Below are positions 16,706 to 26,328 of a stretch of DNA of 64,000 nucleotides, piece by piece (position 1 is the first letter of the stretch; every line of letters starts with the position of its first letter). Position numbers and translations under genes: made by a program. Source of the DNA: Bdellovibrionales bacterium CG10_big_fil_rev_8_21_14_0_10_45_34 (GTDB lineage Bacteria > Bdellovibrionota > Bdellovibrionia > Bdellovibrionales > 1-14-0-10-45-34); assembly GCA_002778785.1 (NCBI GenBank), contig PEZS01000006.1, positions 76,518 to 140,517 on the forward strand, written 5' to 3'. The notes under the pieces are model-generated. The model saw only the letters and a list, made by a program, of their open reading frames with translations, was not told the origin of the DNA and searched no databases.

Positions 16706-19700
16706 ATGCAAAAGTCCTTCATTCCATATCTCGATCGTTTGTAGTTCCACTTTTGGTGGGCCTGGTTTTGGCCTCTTGCAAATCGGGTGGCGGCGGTGGG
16801 GAGTCGGCCTTTAGCTTTCTAGAGCCTGAAGTTCCGCTTCAGAATCAAGATGGCACAATTAAAATTGAAAGTGCCTCCCCCGTGGAGAGTCCTGTAGTTA
16901 TTGTTGGATCTGCTTCCACAAACTTCGGAATAGTTGTCAACTCAGAGGCGGGTAATTCCGTGAGTTTTAAGTGGTCGCTAGCAGGTACTCAGGTCGCGAG
17001 TACGAGCGTTCCCTTTTACTCATTACAGGGCGATCTCGCCTACCCTGGAGTTCAAACTCTCTCAGTAACTGCGACTAACTCGGTAAGCACTGCCACGCAT
17101 GAGTTTATAATTCGAAAGAACTCCCCACCAAGGTTATCCTTCTTACAGCCTTCTCAAAGTGGCGGTTCAGTCGCCTGTGGCTCGGGTTCTTTGAATATGT
17201 CGGCCACCGGGACAGATGCTGACTCAGATAGTCTGACTTTCACATGGAAGCTGAATGGGGCAATTTCACCAAGCACACTTCCGGCAACTACGCTTGCAAA
17301 TTCGTCGTCAGCGACATTTTCGCCAACCTGTGCACTTAGCGGAAGCCATACAATATCTCTGGAGGTAAGCGATGGATACGAAGCTACAACCTACTCTTGG
17401 GTAGTCAGTGTTGCGGATCCTACGGTCGCAAACATAAGTTCGTACTCACCCACGGCAGCGACAATCATTATCCCTAGCACCGGTAATCAAAGTTTTAGCG
17501 TCGCCGCGACCGGAAAGGCTCCTTTGTCGTATAGCTGGAAGTTGAACGGCACATCTATACCGTCAGCAACGACATCCATTCTAAATTTGGCAGCCTCGAG
17601 TCTGACGAACGGACCTCATACACTTGTTGTTACAGTCTCTGATAGCGATAGTTCAGATAGTCACACATTCAGCATTGTAAAGAACTCTCCTCCAGTCATT
17701 TCAAACGCGAATCCAGCTTTATCGACGCTCAACACCAACTTCCAGACGCTCAAAACTTTTCGTGTCGATGTGACCGATGCCAATTCTGATGCACTCACCT
17801 ACACTTGGACTCTGGACGGAATCAATCACGGAAGTCTTTCAGCCAGCACTCCGGCGGGAGGAGCACAGGTCATATTTTCGCCGACCATAGGGCTCGTGGG
17901 GAGCCATACTATTCAGTTAGTGGCGAGTGATGGTGTTGAGACTGCGTCCCAAACTTGGACTGTCAATGTTAACTTCTTTAGCAATGCGTGTAACGATCTT
18001 GCTGCTGGGCAAATCTGCACTCTTGTTGGCAAAGCGGGATTGGGCGATGGCGGCAACCCACAAAGCAGCTCGGATCGTGTAGTTTTCCAGGCAACTCAGG
18101 TCGCTCGTGATGGTTCAACAGGATACTTTTTTTCAGACGCTGTGAATGATTTGATTTGGTATTACAACATTTCTGGAGCAGCAGTCACTAGGCTTGGAAT
18201 TTCTATTCCTCCAGCGGCAGCTAAGATTGTTGTGGGCACTGGTGCAGACGGCGCAGGTAGCGACGGGCAGACGAACACGAACTTCAAAATAGCTCAACCG
18301 CAGGCAATTGTGTGGGACGCTGCAAACTCTCGCCTGTTTCTGGCAGACTATCTCAACAATCGTGTCGTCATGTTTGACTCAGCTGGGGTTGGTCGAAGAG
18401 TTTTCGGCAACGGAAGCAATGGTAACAATCAGGCAAATCACACTGATGGGGCAGCTGCCACGACTCATGCCTGCTACCGACCAACAGGTTTGGCGTTAGA
18501 TTCTGTAAGAGAACGCCTGTATGTTGCGTGCAATGAGCATCATTACATTAAGTATGTTGATATTAGTGCCGCCGATCTAGAAGACTGGACGGCAACAGTT
18601 TTACTCGGAAGAAAAAACGGATCGGGCACAATCTCAGGGGGCAGTGAGGACGGTGTTATTGGTACTTCAGGTTCAGCAGCAAGAGCAAATAGACCGTGGG
18701 ATATCACTCTTGATCATCAGGGCAATCTTTACTTTTCGGAGTATGCTGGATGCCGTGTGCGGGTTATCAATCTTAGCGGGGCAGGGAAAACCTATTTTGG
18801 CGGAGATGTCTCTGTAAGTGACGGCAGAGTAGGGAGTCTCTTTGGTGTTTATAACAGTTGCGATACAACTCTCGGAGCAAGAACGTCTCTGAAACTAAAT
18901 AGACCTCGAGGAGTCGCTCTTCATCTGGACGGCTCTACACTCAAGGGATTTTTTGTTGCGAGTACGGATCACCACCGCGTTCTATACATCAACCAGTCTG
19001 GGGCAACTGCGCAGTACGGCTCAAAGCAAGTACTCGATAAGCAGGGTCAAAATATATTTGGAAATGGTACGGCAGATTACAACGGCCATGGGCTTTCTGG
19101 TTCTTTAACTTATGTCTCCTCACCAATGGGTATTGATTATGACTCGGCAGGTTCGCGCTTGATAGTGGCAGATACGGGCAACTTTCGCCTAAGGGGGCTA
19201 GATATCAGTGTTCCTAACGGAATAGTATCTCAAATTGCAAAAGGAGTTTCTAAAGCTGGATTTAGCGGTGATGCGGATCAAGCGGCAACCGCGGTTGAAA
19301 TGAGTCAACCTTCAATGATGAGTGTTGATCGCGCCAATAATCTTATGTACTTCGGTGATGCCGGTAACGGGCGTATCAAGACAGTTGACTTATCAACGGG
19401 TCTCGTCAAAACCGCGCTGGGTGGCGGTATTGGTAACGCCACAGTAGAGAACGAAACTCCGCTTGCTGTCTTGAGTCGGGCTATTCGGGGAATTGCTCTT
19501 GTAGGAAGCGATCTCTTATACGCAGATCGCAACAACAACAACTGCATGGTGAGATTTTGGAATCGATCAGGCGCTGATAAGGTCGAGTTCAATTCACTTG
19601 TAGAAAACAACCGAGTCAGGACAGTTCTGGGCTCCTATGGTGGCTGCACCGGATGGGTGGCCGGAAATGAAGGAGCACAAGCGAACTCCGTTACTTTGGA

Positions 19701-20355
19701 TGATTTTGAAGGTATGGCCGTACGCTCTGGAGAATTGATTGCAGTGCTTTCGGTAAACCACTGCCTGGTAAAAGTTGCACCTGGAGGAACCCTAAGTTCT
19801 TTTGTAGGTAAATGCGGTACGGCCGCAAATGTGGACGGAGACATCTCATCGGGTCTTGTGCGTTTGAGATCACCAGTTGGATTGAACGAAGATCCGAGGA
19901 TTGCGGGAAACTACTTTATAGTAGACGCCTCGGATCAAGGTACCAGCTACATAAAGTACCTAAATCTTTCCAGCTCCAATGTGACGATAGCTAGTAGTAG
20001 CGTGCCGCCCAATCAGATTATGACTGTGATAACAACGGCGGGATACTCGACAGGAGTGGCGGCTTTTGACAACCAGATCTGTTACACGAGCGGACAGCCT
20101 GGGAGCGGCGCCAACGGTGCTCACCACGTTATTTGCATTAATAGGGACGACTCTCTTGGCAATACAACAATGCGTGCTGGACCAGCGATGGGGCCCATCC
20201 GCGGAGGTAACCAGTTATCAACAAACCACGAAGGGATATCTGCTTCAAGTGCCCTTATGTTTGCTCCGTATGGGTTAGACTTTGACAACAGCGGCAATCT
20301 TTACATCACCGAACAAAGTAACCACGTCATTCGAAAAGTGAAACGCTGGTGGTAA
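16702..20355 (+). CDS. Giant NHL-repeat lipoprotein of the motor operon
   Basis: 1217 aa. The signal peptide ends LVLASC, a lipobox, followed by a Gly/Ser tether. Residues about 45-430 form four Ig/PKD-like beta domains (each with Ser/Thr-rich strands such as SGSHTISLEVSDGYEATTYS). From about 440 to the end there are NHL-type beta-propeller repeats: IVWDAANSRLFLADYLNNRV, GLALDSVRERLYVACNEHHY, LDHQGNLYFSEYAGCRVRVI, ending LDFDNSGNLYITEQSNHVIR. NHL propellers bind proteins or glycans. It overlaps the barrel gene by 4 bp and is the last gene of the operon. Likely exposed on the cell surface and perhaps an adhesin or substrate contact of the motor (inference). Confidence 0.75.
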   Translation: MNAKVLHSISRSFVVPLLVGLVLASCKSGGGGGESAFSFLEPEVPLQNQDGTIKIESASPVESPVVIVGSASTNFGIVVNSEAGNSVSFKWSLAGTQVASTSVPFYSLQGDLAYPGVQTLSVTATNSVSTATHEFIIRKNSPPRLSFLQPSQSGGSVACGSGSLNMSATGTDADSDSLTFTWKLNGAISPSTLPATTLANSSSATFSPTCALSGSHTISLEVSDGYEATTYSWVVSVADPTVANISSYSPTAATIIIPSTGNQSFSVAATGKAPLSYSWKLNGTSIPSATTSILNLAASSLTNGPHTLVVTVSDSDSSDSHTFSIVKNSPPVISNANPALSTLNTNFQTLKTFRVDVTDANSDALTYTWTLDGINHGSLSASTPAGGAQVIFSPTIGLVGSHTIQLVASDGVETASQTWTVNVNFFSNACNDLAAGQICTLVGKAGLGDGGNPQSSSDRVVFQATQVARDGSTGYFFSDAVNDLIWYYNISGAAVTRLGISIPPAAAKIVVGTGADGAGSDGQTNTNFKIAQPQAIVWDAANSRLFLADYLNNRVVMFDSAGVGRRVFGNGSNGNNQANHTDGAAATTHACYRPTGLALDSVRERLYVACNEHHYIKYVDISAADLEDWTATVLLGRKNGSGTISGGSEDGVIGTSGSAARANRPWDITLDHQGNLYFSEYAGCRVRVINLSGAGKTYFGGDVSVSDGRVGSLFGVYNSCDTTLGARTSLKLNRPRGVALHLDGSTLKGFFVASTDHHRVLYINQSGATAQYGSKQVLDKQGQNIFGNGTADYNGHGLSGSLTYVSSPMGIDYDSAGSRLIVADTGNFRLRGLDISVPNGIVSQIAKGVSKAGFSGDADQAATAVEMSQPSMMSVDRANNLMYFGDAGNGRIKTVDLSTGLVKTALGGGIGNATVENETPLAVLSRAIRGIALVGSDLLYADRNNNNCMVRFWNRSGADKVEFNSLVENNRVRTVLGSYGGCTGWVAGNEGAQANSVTLDDFEGMAVRSGELIAVLSVNHCLVKVAPGGTLSSFVGKCGTAANVDGDISSGLVRLRSPVGLNEDPRIAGNYFIVDASDQGTSYIKYLNLSSSNVTIASSSVPPNQIMTVITTAGYSTGVAAFDNQICYTSGQPGSGANGAHHVICINRDDSLGNTTMRAGPAMGPIRGGNQLSTNHEGISASSALMFAPYGLDFDNSGNLYITEQSNHVIRKVKRWW

Positions 20356-20368
20356 TAAAATTTCGTAG

Positions 20369-20992
20369 TTAGTGGACTTCAATCACAATTTCGGGATCAA
20401 ACTCAGCACGCAAAATTCCTTCGATGGCTTCCATGGTCGCAGACGTAGAACTCGGGCAGGTGCCGCAAGCGCCTTCGTAGCGCACACGTAAGATCTTTCC
20501 ATCCAACTCAAGAACTTGAATGTCACCACCATCACCTTGTAAGCCAGGGCGAACAGTCCTGTCCAAAATTTCTTCTATCTTTTGATGCTCGGGGGAGAGG
20601 CTTTGGCGCCGAGCTATCTCATCAAGCTTTTCGCCAAAGTTAGGGTTGTGAACGGGCATGCGTGTTTCAATAACGGCCCTTACATTAAATTCAAGATCTT
20701 CCCACGCGACCAGTGAATTTTTGGTGACGGTAATAACATTCTCAAAAAAATGTATCTGCTCGATCCCGTTAAGATTTAACAAATCTTTTGCCAGCACGCT
20801 CTCCGCCGGCACATCCCCTTGGACGAATGTGGCCTTTCCACTTGTTTTAACATCTTGGCTTAAAATGAACTTCAATGCTTCAGGATTTGGCGTTGGTTGA
20901 ACGTAAATCTGAACGGGAATATTCTTCATCTTCTCCTCACGAGAATTTTTAAGTGTTGCTTCATCATGGTGATCAACTGTTTGAGAGTCCAT
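20369..20992 (-). CDS. NFU-type Fe-S scaffold/carrier protein
   Basis: 207 aa. The N-terminal part (IYVQPTPNPEALKFILSQDV ... FFENVITVTKN) is an Nfu N-terminal domain and the C-terminal part (GLQGDGGDIQVLELDGKILR) is a NifU-like domain with the cluster-binding CGTC (CxxC). It delivers Fe-S clusters to target proteins. The ATG at 20992, 6 bp after the sufS stop, is used; an internal ATG at 20929 with GAGGAG just 3 bases upstream would give a shorter N-terminus and is a real alternative. It is the last gene of the suf operon and probably replaces an A-type carrier, as no sufA is seen. Confidence 0.9.
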   Translation of the reverse strand: MDSQTVDHHDEATLKNSREEKMKNIPVQIYVQPTPNPEALKFILSQDVKTSGKATFVQGDVPAESVLAKDLLNLNGIEQIHFFENVITVTKNSLVAWEDLEFNVRAVIETRMPVHNPNFGEKLDEIARRQSLSPEHQKIEEILDRTVRPGLQGDGGDIQVLELDGKILRVRYEGACGTCPSSTSATMEAIEGILRAEFDPEIVIEVH

Positions 20993-20997
20993 TTGTG

Positions 20998-22215
20998 TTA
21001 CCCCAGCATCCTTTGAGCCTTTTGCAGTCCGTAAATGAGTCGATCAACATCTTCATGGTTGTTGTAAAGAGCAAATGACGCACGTAAAGTGCCTGTCACA
21101 CCGAGTCTTTTCATAAGTGGCTGAGTGCAATGATGGCCAGAGCGCACGGCTATCCCTAATTGATCGAGAATCATAGCGACATCTTGATGATGGTGTCGAT
21201 CGAGAACAAATGAAAAAATCGCAGTACGGTCAGGGTGTGTGCCAAGAATTCTAAGCCCTTCCACTTGATTCAATCTCTCAAAAGCATATTGGGTAATGTC
21301 GCGATCGTGGGCCTGAATCTCATCCCATCCCGTCTCGTCGATGTAATTAAGGGCCTCTGCGAGGCCCAACGCACCTACAATGTGCGGAGTGCCGGCTTCA
21401 AATCTGTGCGGCGAATCCAAATATGTTGCCCGCGTTTCGTTAACATCCGAAATCATGGACCCGCCACCCATAAAGGGAGGCATGCTGTTTAGGAGCTCTC
21501 TTCTTCCCCAAAGTACTCCAATTCCACTGGGACCAAAAGTTTTGTGCGCAGAAAAGGCCAAGAAGTCGACTCCGAGTTTTGCAACGTCCGTAGGTGCATG
21601 CGCAGTAGACTGTGCAGCGTCGACCAACAGAGGGACGTTTTTTGATTTACAAATATTAGCAACTTGGGTGACGGGTACGTTGATTCCTAAGGTGTTGGAT
21701 GTTGCTGTGACGGACACTAGCAGCGTGTTTTCGTCTATAAGCGACTGGAGATGTTCCAAGTTGAGGTTTCCTTCATCAAAGATTTCTGCAAATCGAACTT
21801 CGAGCCCAGCTCGTTCTTTCAACAATAGCCAGGGAACAATATTCGAGTGGTGCTCTAGTTTTGTAATAACTACGTTAGATTTGCCGCCATCTTGAATCTT
21901 GGGGGCAACATAAGAATGTGCCACAAGATTTATTGATTCCGTTGTCCCGCGTGTAAAGACAATTTCATCTGGGTTTGCTGCTCGCAAAAATTGGGCAACT
22001 TTTGAGCGCGCGCTTTCGAAGTTGGTCGTTGCCTCGTTACTTAGGCCGTGAATTCCTCGATGCACATTTGAAACTTCATTTTCGTAAGCGCGATGGATCC
22101 GCTCTATGACGACCTTTGGTTTAAAGGAAGTTGCAGCACTATCGAGGTAAGTCAGAAGCTGACCGTTAATTTGTCGCTTTAAATTTGGAAAATCGTCCCT
22201 GTAGGATTTCATCAC
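20998..22215 (-). CDS. sufS: SufS cysteine desulfurase
   Basis: 405 aa, group II cysteine desulfurase. The PLP lysine is Lys225 in FSAHKTFGPSGIGVLWG, and the catalytic cysteine is Cys363 in RSGHHCTQPLMKRLG; both are at the positions expected of SufS. It converts cysteine to alanine and passes the persulfide sulfur to the SufBCD scaffold. Neither sufE nor sufU is adjacent, so the sulfur shuttle must be encoded elsewhere. The start overlaps the sufD stop by 4 bp. Confidence 0.97.
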   Translation of the reverse strand: MMKSYRDDFPNLKRQINGQLLTYLDSAATSFKPKVVIERIHRAYENEVSNVHRGIHGLSNEATTNFESARSKVAQFLRAANPDEIVFTRGTTESINLVAHSYVAPKIQDGGKSNVVITKLEHHSNIVPWLLLKERAGLEVRFAEIFDEGNLNLEHLQSLIDENTLLVSVTATSNTLGINVPVTQVANICKSKNVPLLVDAAQSTAHAPTDVAKLGVDFLAFSAHKTFGPSGIGVLWGRRELLNSMPPFMGGGSMISDVNETRATYLDSPHRFEAGTPHIVGALGLAEALNYIDETGWDEIQAHDRDITQYAFERLNQVEGLRILGTHPDRTAIFSFVLDRHHHQDVAMILDQLGIAVRSGHHCTQPLMKRLGVTGTLRASFALYNNHEDVDRLIYGLQKAQRMLG

Positions 22216-23417
22216 GTAGGCCCTCCCTCCTTGGGAATTTCAAAAAATTGACTCGAGCAACCTGCCTCTAACAATTTAAAGTTTGCCGTCTCGTGACTAA
22301 GTTTTTCGATCGACACTTCGCGCAGAACAAGACTCTTGAGAAGCTCGGTGACTTCGAGCGTATAACCGTGAAGTAGCATCTGAAGAGCTTCGGGCCGAGA
22401 GATTCCACGGCTCTCTAGATAAAAAAGCTCCTCAGGGTTCATGCTACCAGTGGCACTTCCATGAGAGGCCTTAACATCATCACACAATATATGAAGCTCC
22501 GGAATAGAGTTGGCCTCAGCGCGCTCCGAAAGTACGAGGTTTTTTGAGCTCTGATAGGCCTCACATTTGATTGCCTTTTGCGCAATATGAATCTTGCCCC
22601 TGAAGAAGCTGCGCCCCTCGTCAGAAACGACCGCCTTAAATAGCTGCCGACTCGTCGTGCTTCCACTGCTGTGTTTAATGTCGACGTGCAAATCATGGGA
22701 GGTCTTTGCCTGAGAGAGAGTTATCCCGCCCATATGACAGCTGGCGTACGGCTCGAGAAGCTCACTTGCCAATAGCGTTCGCACACGTGACGTTGAAGAT
22801 GTCAACTGCACGTAGTTCCAATGGGAGTTCAGGTGCTGGAAGGCTGAAAAGCTAATGTAACTTTGAGAGTTCGACTCTAAAGAATTAGATACCAACACTT
22901 CGAGTTCAGAATTTTTCTCAGTAACAACTATAGCGTGGCAGTTGAGAAATCCAGGGTTTCCAATGATTTCTATATGCAAGCTGGAGCGAGAATCTTCTTC
23001 GGCGAAAATGAAGAACTGAAGCATCGAAGGACGCTCAGCATGAGAAACAATTTCTAACTTTAGCGGCTTCTGGCTTTGTCGATTTTTAGGAAGAATAAGG
23101 CATCGTGATTTTAAAGCAAATGTATCTGCTAAAGACTGCAATGAATCCCGCTGTCTCGCTGCATTCTTTTCTATGTAATAAGTTAGCTTTAGTAGCTGCT
23201 CCTCTGAAAGCATTTCTGCGGTATTAAAAACAACATCCTGATCATCAGATGTGAGACCAATAGAGGCCGCCTCAAAAGAACTCGAATGTAGTCTTAAGTC
23301 AGAAAAGGAAAGATATCGCCATAGCTCCTCTTTTCTGGTGGGAGGTCCAAACTTGTTGAACCGCTCCTCCGAAGCGTTGGCAATTTCTCTGAGACCTTCT
23401 GCGCCGTCCAAGCTCAT
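22212..23417 (-). CDS. sufD: SufD Fe-S scaffold subunit
   Basis: 401 aa. The C-terminal half has the SufBD beta-helix core, and the segment [20 protein letters not shown] contains the histidine that in SufD helps build the cluster at the SufB-SufD interface. The following [21 protein letters not shown] is the usual SufB/D C-terminal helix motif. The N-terminal 150 residues are divergent, as is common for SufD. Overlaps sufC and sufS by 4 bp at each end. Forms SufBC2D with the neighbouring products. Confidence 0.94.
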   Translation of the reverse strand: MSLDGAEGLREIANASEERFNKFGPPTRKEELWRYLSFSDLRLHSSSFEAASIGLTSDDQDVVFNTAEMLSEEQLLKLTYYIEKNAARQRDSLQSLADTFALKSRCLILPKNRQSQKPLKLEIVSHAERPSMLQFFIFAEEDSRSSLHIEIIGNPGFLNCHAIVVTEKNSELEVLVSNSLESNSQSYISFSAFQHLNSHWNYVQLTSSTSRVRTLLASELLEPYASCHMGGITLSQAKTSHDLHVDIKHSSGSTTSRQLFKAVVSDEGRSFFRGKIHIAQKAIKCEAYQSSKNLVLSERAEANSIPELHILCDDVKASHGSATGSMNPEELFYLESRGISRPEALQMLLHGYTLEVTELLKSLVLREVSIEKLSHETANFKLLEAGCSSQFFEIPKEGGPT

Positions 23418-24193
23418 GTTAACAGGGCCTCTTGTTGGGGTGCGTTTTCTAACCAGTCGTAGCCGGTCTTTTCAAGTTCGGCGGCGAGAGATTTATCTCC
23501 TGAGCGCACAATCCTACCTTTGTAAAGAACGTGCACAAAGTCAGGTTTGATATGTTCGAGAAGTCTTTGATAATGAGTTACCAAAATGATGGCGTTGCTT
23601 TTTGTTCGTAAGCCATTAACTCCATTGGCAACAACCTTAAGTGCGTCTATGTCTAAACCAGAGTCAGTTTCATCCAATATCGCTAATCGCGGTTGAAGTA
23701 CGGCCATTTGAAGTATTTCATTCTTCTTCTTTTCGCCGCCTGAAAACCCTTGATTAACAAATCGATCAAAAAACTTTTGATCAATTCCGACGATCTGGCT
23801 TTTCTTTTCTAAGAGGGCGCGGAAACTTTCGCGGTCGGCTTCGGCCGCGCCGTTGTGTTTGCAAATGGCATTATAGCTAGAGTGCAGAAGCGAAAAATTT
23901 GTAACTCCTGGAATTTCCGTTGGGTACTGGTATGCTAAAAAAACTCCTTCGCGAGCCCGTTCAAATGGTTCCAGGTCCAAAAGGTTTTTCTTTCGAAAGT
24001 TAACTTCGTAGTGAATTGACCCGCCGGTTACTTTATAGTCCGGGTGGCCAGCGATAACTTTAGATAAGGTGCTTTTGCCAGAACCATTAGGCCCCATAAT
24101 CGCATGCACTTCCCCGGCTTTTACTTCTAAAGAAAGGCCTTTTAAAATTTCGGTGCCTTCAACCGAAGCATGCAGGTGTTCAATTTGTAACAT
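23414..24193 (-). CDS. sufC: SufC ATPase of the Fe-S scaffold
   Basis: 259 aa, ABC-type ATPase without membrane domains. Walker [14 protein letters not shown] (about 34-46), the SufC-type signature [17 protein letters not shown] and Walker B with [15 protein letters not shown] are all present. It drives structural changes in SufB/SufD during cluster assembly. Located 8 bp after sufB and overlapping sufD by 4 bp. Confidence 0.97.
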   Translation of the reverse strand: MLQIEHLHASVEGTEILKGLSLEVKAGEVHAIMGPNGSGKSTLSKVIAGHPDYKVTGGSIHYEVNFRKKNLLDLEPFERAREGVFLAYQYPTEIPGVTNFSLLHSSYNAICKHNGAAEADRESFRALLEKKSQIVGIDQKFFDRFVNQGFSGGEKKKNEILQMAVLQPRLAILDETDSGLDIDALKVVANGVNGLRTKSNAIILVTHYQRLLEHIKPDFVHVLYKGRIVRSGDKSLAAELEKTGYDWLENAPQQEALLT

Positions 24194-24201
24194 TGATTCT
24201 C

Positions 24202-25641
24202 CTAACCGACACTGTTTTCAAGTTTCAATTCTAATAGCTTCACGGCTTCAACAGAAAACTCTAAAGGAAGCTGTTCAATCACTTCGGCACAAAAACCATG
24301 AATCAAAAGAGACACGGCGCCTTCGGTATCGATGCCTCGAGACTGCAAGTAAAAAAGCTGATCTGCACTTATCTTCGAAGTTGTGGCCTCGTGTTCAACC
24401 GTCGCCGTTGGATTTTTTACTTCAATATACGGTATTGTATTTGCTGAACATTGATCTTCTACCAACATCGAATCACACTGAGAAAAGTTGCGGGCCCCTT
24501 TGGCTGAAGGCATGATTTTCACAAGGCCTCGATAAGTGTTCATAGACTGGTCGGCTGAAATACCTTTTGAAATAATGCGGCTCTTTGTGTTCTTTCCTAT
24601 GTGAATCATCTTAGTGCCCGTATCCGCCTGCATCCGACCGTTTGTAAGGGCTACCGAGTAGAACGCTCCTTCAGAGTTTTCGCCCTTAAGGATGCAGCTT
24701 GGGTACTTCCAAGTGATAGAAGATCCTGCTTCAACTTGCGTCCATGAAATCTTGGAATTAATGCCATCGCAGCGGCCGCGTTTTGTCACAAAGTTGTAGA
24801 CGCCCCCAACCCCTTCGGCATCCCCGGCGTACCAGTTCTGAACCGTGGAGTATTTAATTTCTGCGCGGTCTTTTGCTATGAGTTCGACAACCGCAGCATG
24901 AAGCTGATTCGAGTCAAACTGAGGTGCTGTGCAGCCTTCAAGATAATTAACGTAGCTATCATCTTCGGCAACAATAAGAGTTCTTTCAAACTGACCTGAC
25001 TCTTTGTTGTTTATTCTAAAGTAAGTAGAAAGGTCTATCGGGCATCTTACTCCTTTAGGGATGTAACAAAAAGATCCATCCGAAAAGACGGCCGCATTTA
25101 GAGCGGCAAAGTAGTTGTCAGTGTAGGGCACTACGGAGCCAAGATATTTCTCTATAAGTTCGGGATGCGTTTTTACAGCCTCTGAGAATGAGCAAAAAAC
25201 AATTCCCAATTCATTCAAGACTTCCATATTGGTGGTGCCGACGGATACGCTATCAAAAACGACGTCGATCGCAATTCCGGAAATTCGCTTTTGCTCCGTT
25301 AACGGTATACCGAGCTTCTCGAAGGTTCTCAAAAGCTCGGGGTCGAGCTCGTCGAGTGACTTTGGTTTTTCGGCATTCTGTTTAGGTGCGGAATAGTATT
25401 GAACGCTTTGATAATCAATCGCTGGGTAATGGACGCTAGACCAAGTAGGTTCCGTCATAGTGAGCCAGTGCCGAAATGCTCTCAAACGATAGTTCAGTAA
25501 GAATTCGGGCTCTTGTTTTCTCAGAGATATCTCACGAACAATGCCTTCATTAAGGCCCTTGGGAAAGTCTTCCGTTTTAACATCGCTTACGAAACCGTAT
25601 TTGTATTCGGACTTTTTGAGTTCAACAGTACTAGACTTCAT
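24202..25641 (-). CDS. sufB: SufB Fe-S scaffold subunit
   Basis: 479 aa, the normal length for SufB. The core has [20 protein letters not shown] and [20 protein letters not shown], both strongly conserved, and [19 protein letters not shown] contains the C-terminal cysteine thought to accept sulfur from SufS. The ending [17 protein letters not shown] is typical. It starts 4 bp inside the stop codon of the Rrf2 regulator gene, so regulator and scaffold are translationally coupled. Confidence 0.97.
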   Translation of the reverse strand: MKSSTVELKKSEYKYGFVSDVKTEDFPKGLNEGIVREISLRKQEPEFLLNYRLRAFRHWLTMTEPTWSSVHYPAIDYQSVQYYSAPKQNAEKPKSLDELDPELLRTFEKLGIPLTEQKRISGIAIDVVFDSVSVGTTNMEVLNELGIVFCSFSEAVKTHPELIEKYLGSVVPYTDNYFAALNAAVFSDGSFCYIPKGVRCPIDLSTYFRINNKESGQFERTLIVAEDDSYVNYLEGCTAPQFDSNQLHAAVVELIAKDRAEIKYSTVQNWYAGDAEGVGGVYNFVTKRGRCDGINSKISWTQVEAGSSITWKYPSCILKGENSEGAFYSVALTNGRMQADTGTKMIHIGKNTKSRIISKGISADQSMNTYRGLVKIMPSAKGARNFSQCDSMLVEDQCSANTIPYIEVKNPTATVEHEATTSKISADQLFYLQSRGIDTEGAVSLLIHGFCAEVIEQLPLEFSVEAVKLLELKLENSVG

Positions 25642-26144
25642 CGCAGCACCTCTGCAGCGTTACTACTTTCGACGTTAAAAGACGTGGAAAAATTGGGCTT
25701 ACCTAAATAACTCTCGGAGGAGCTGTCGGCAACAAGGTCGCTCACTAGAATAGTTTCATAAAAATCTATTATCCTGCGATTTAGACGTGTGATTGGGGCT
25801 TTAATATTGCAGTTAGATTCGAGATTGCAGGGGGTCTGTGACTTTCCGCTCTGCAAACAGCGAGCAATATCAACGGGACCTACGACAATCTCAGAAAGTT
25901 CGCGTAAGTTAATATCTTCAAGGCTACGGCAAAGTCTGTACCCACCCTTCATTCCGTGCTCTGAAACTAAAATGCCTCTGTGAGTTAAGCTTTGAAGAAC
26001 TTTCGACAATACATCAAAAGAGAGCCCATGCCCTTCGGCAATCTCTTTGGCGGAGACTAAACGGTTGGAGGTTTGAATGCGCCCCTCCGCTACGAACTTA
26101 ATGGCGATCAGCGCATACTCGAGTTTCCTGTTAAGCTTCAACAT
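25638..26144 (-). CDS. Rrf2/IscR-type Fe-S-sensing repressor of suf operon
   Basis: 168 aa. The N-terminal winged helix ([48 protein letters not shown]) is the Rrf2 pattern. Three cysteines follow in [20 protein letters not shown], spaced C-x9-C-x5-C, close to the C-x5-C-x5-C of IscR, so it should bind a [2Fe-2S] cluster. First gene of the suf operon. An IscR-type operator lies in the promoter region (26208-26220), which points to negative autoregulation: when clusters are scarce, apo-protein lets go and suf is made. The C-terminal 40 residues are long and Ser-rich compared with IscR. Confidence 0.93.
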   Translation of the reverse strand: MLKLNRKLEYALIAIKFVAEGRIQTSNRLVSAKEIAEGHGLSFDVLSKVLQSLTHRGILVSEHGMKGGYRLCRSLEDINLRELSEIVVGPVDIARCLQSGKSQTPCNLESNCNIKAPITRLNRRIIDFYETILVSDLVADSSSESYLGKPNFSTSFNVESSNAAEVLR

Positions 26145-26201
26145 AACGGGTTTTGGCTCCTTAAGACCCTTGTAGTTGAAAGCGAATTGAAAGTCTAGAA
26201 A

Positions 26202-26226
26202 ATATAAGACTAAAATAGTCTATTTT
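26202..26226 (-). promoter_or_regulatory. IscR type-1-like operator in the suf promoter
   Basis: The core GACTAAAATAGTC at 26208-26220 is a perfect fit to the centre of the IscR type 1 consensus (GACT-R-AWW-Y-AGTC). On the minus strand a TATATT box, a plausible -10, lies just downstream of this core at 26201-26206, so a bound repressor would block RNA polymerase. A wider imperfect palindrome (AGAAAATA ... TATTTTCT) surrounds it. The site is 58 bp upstream of the Rrf2 gene start. Confidence 0.7.
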
Positions 26227-26328
26227 CTAATTTATTGAAATATGGACGCTTTTGTAGAACAATCGCGTTTTCTCCACTCACTTTGCCAGGCCTTTTGAGT
26301 GTAGATCGACGCCTGTTGGGGAATCTTT

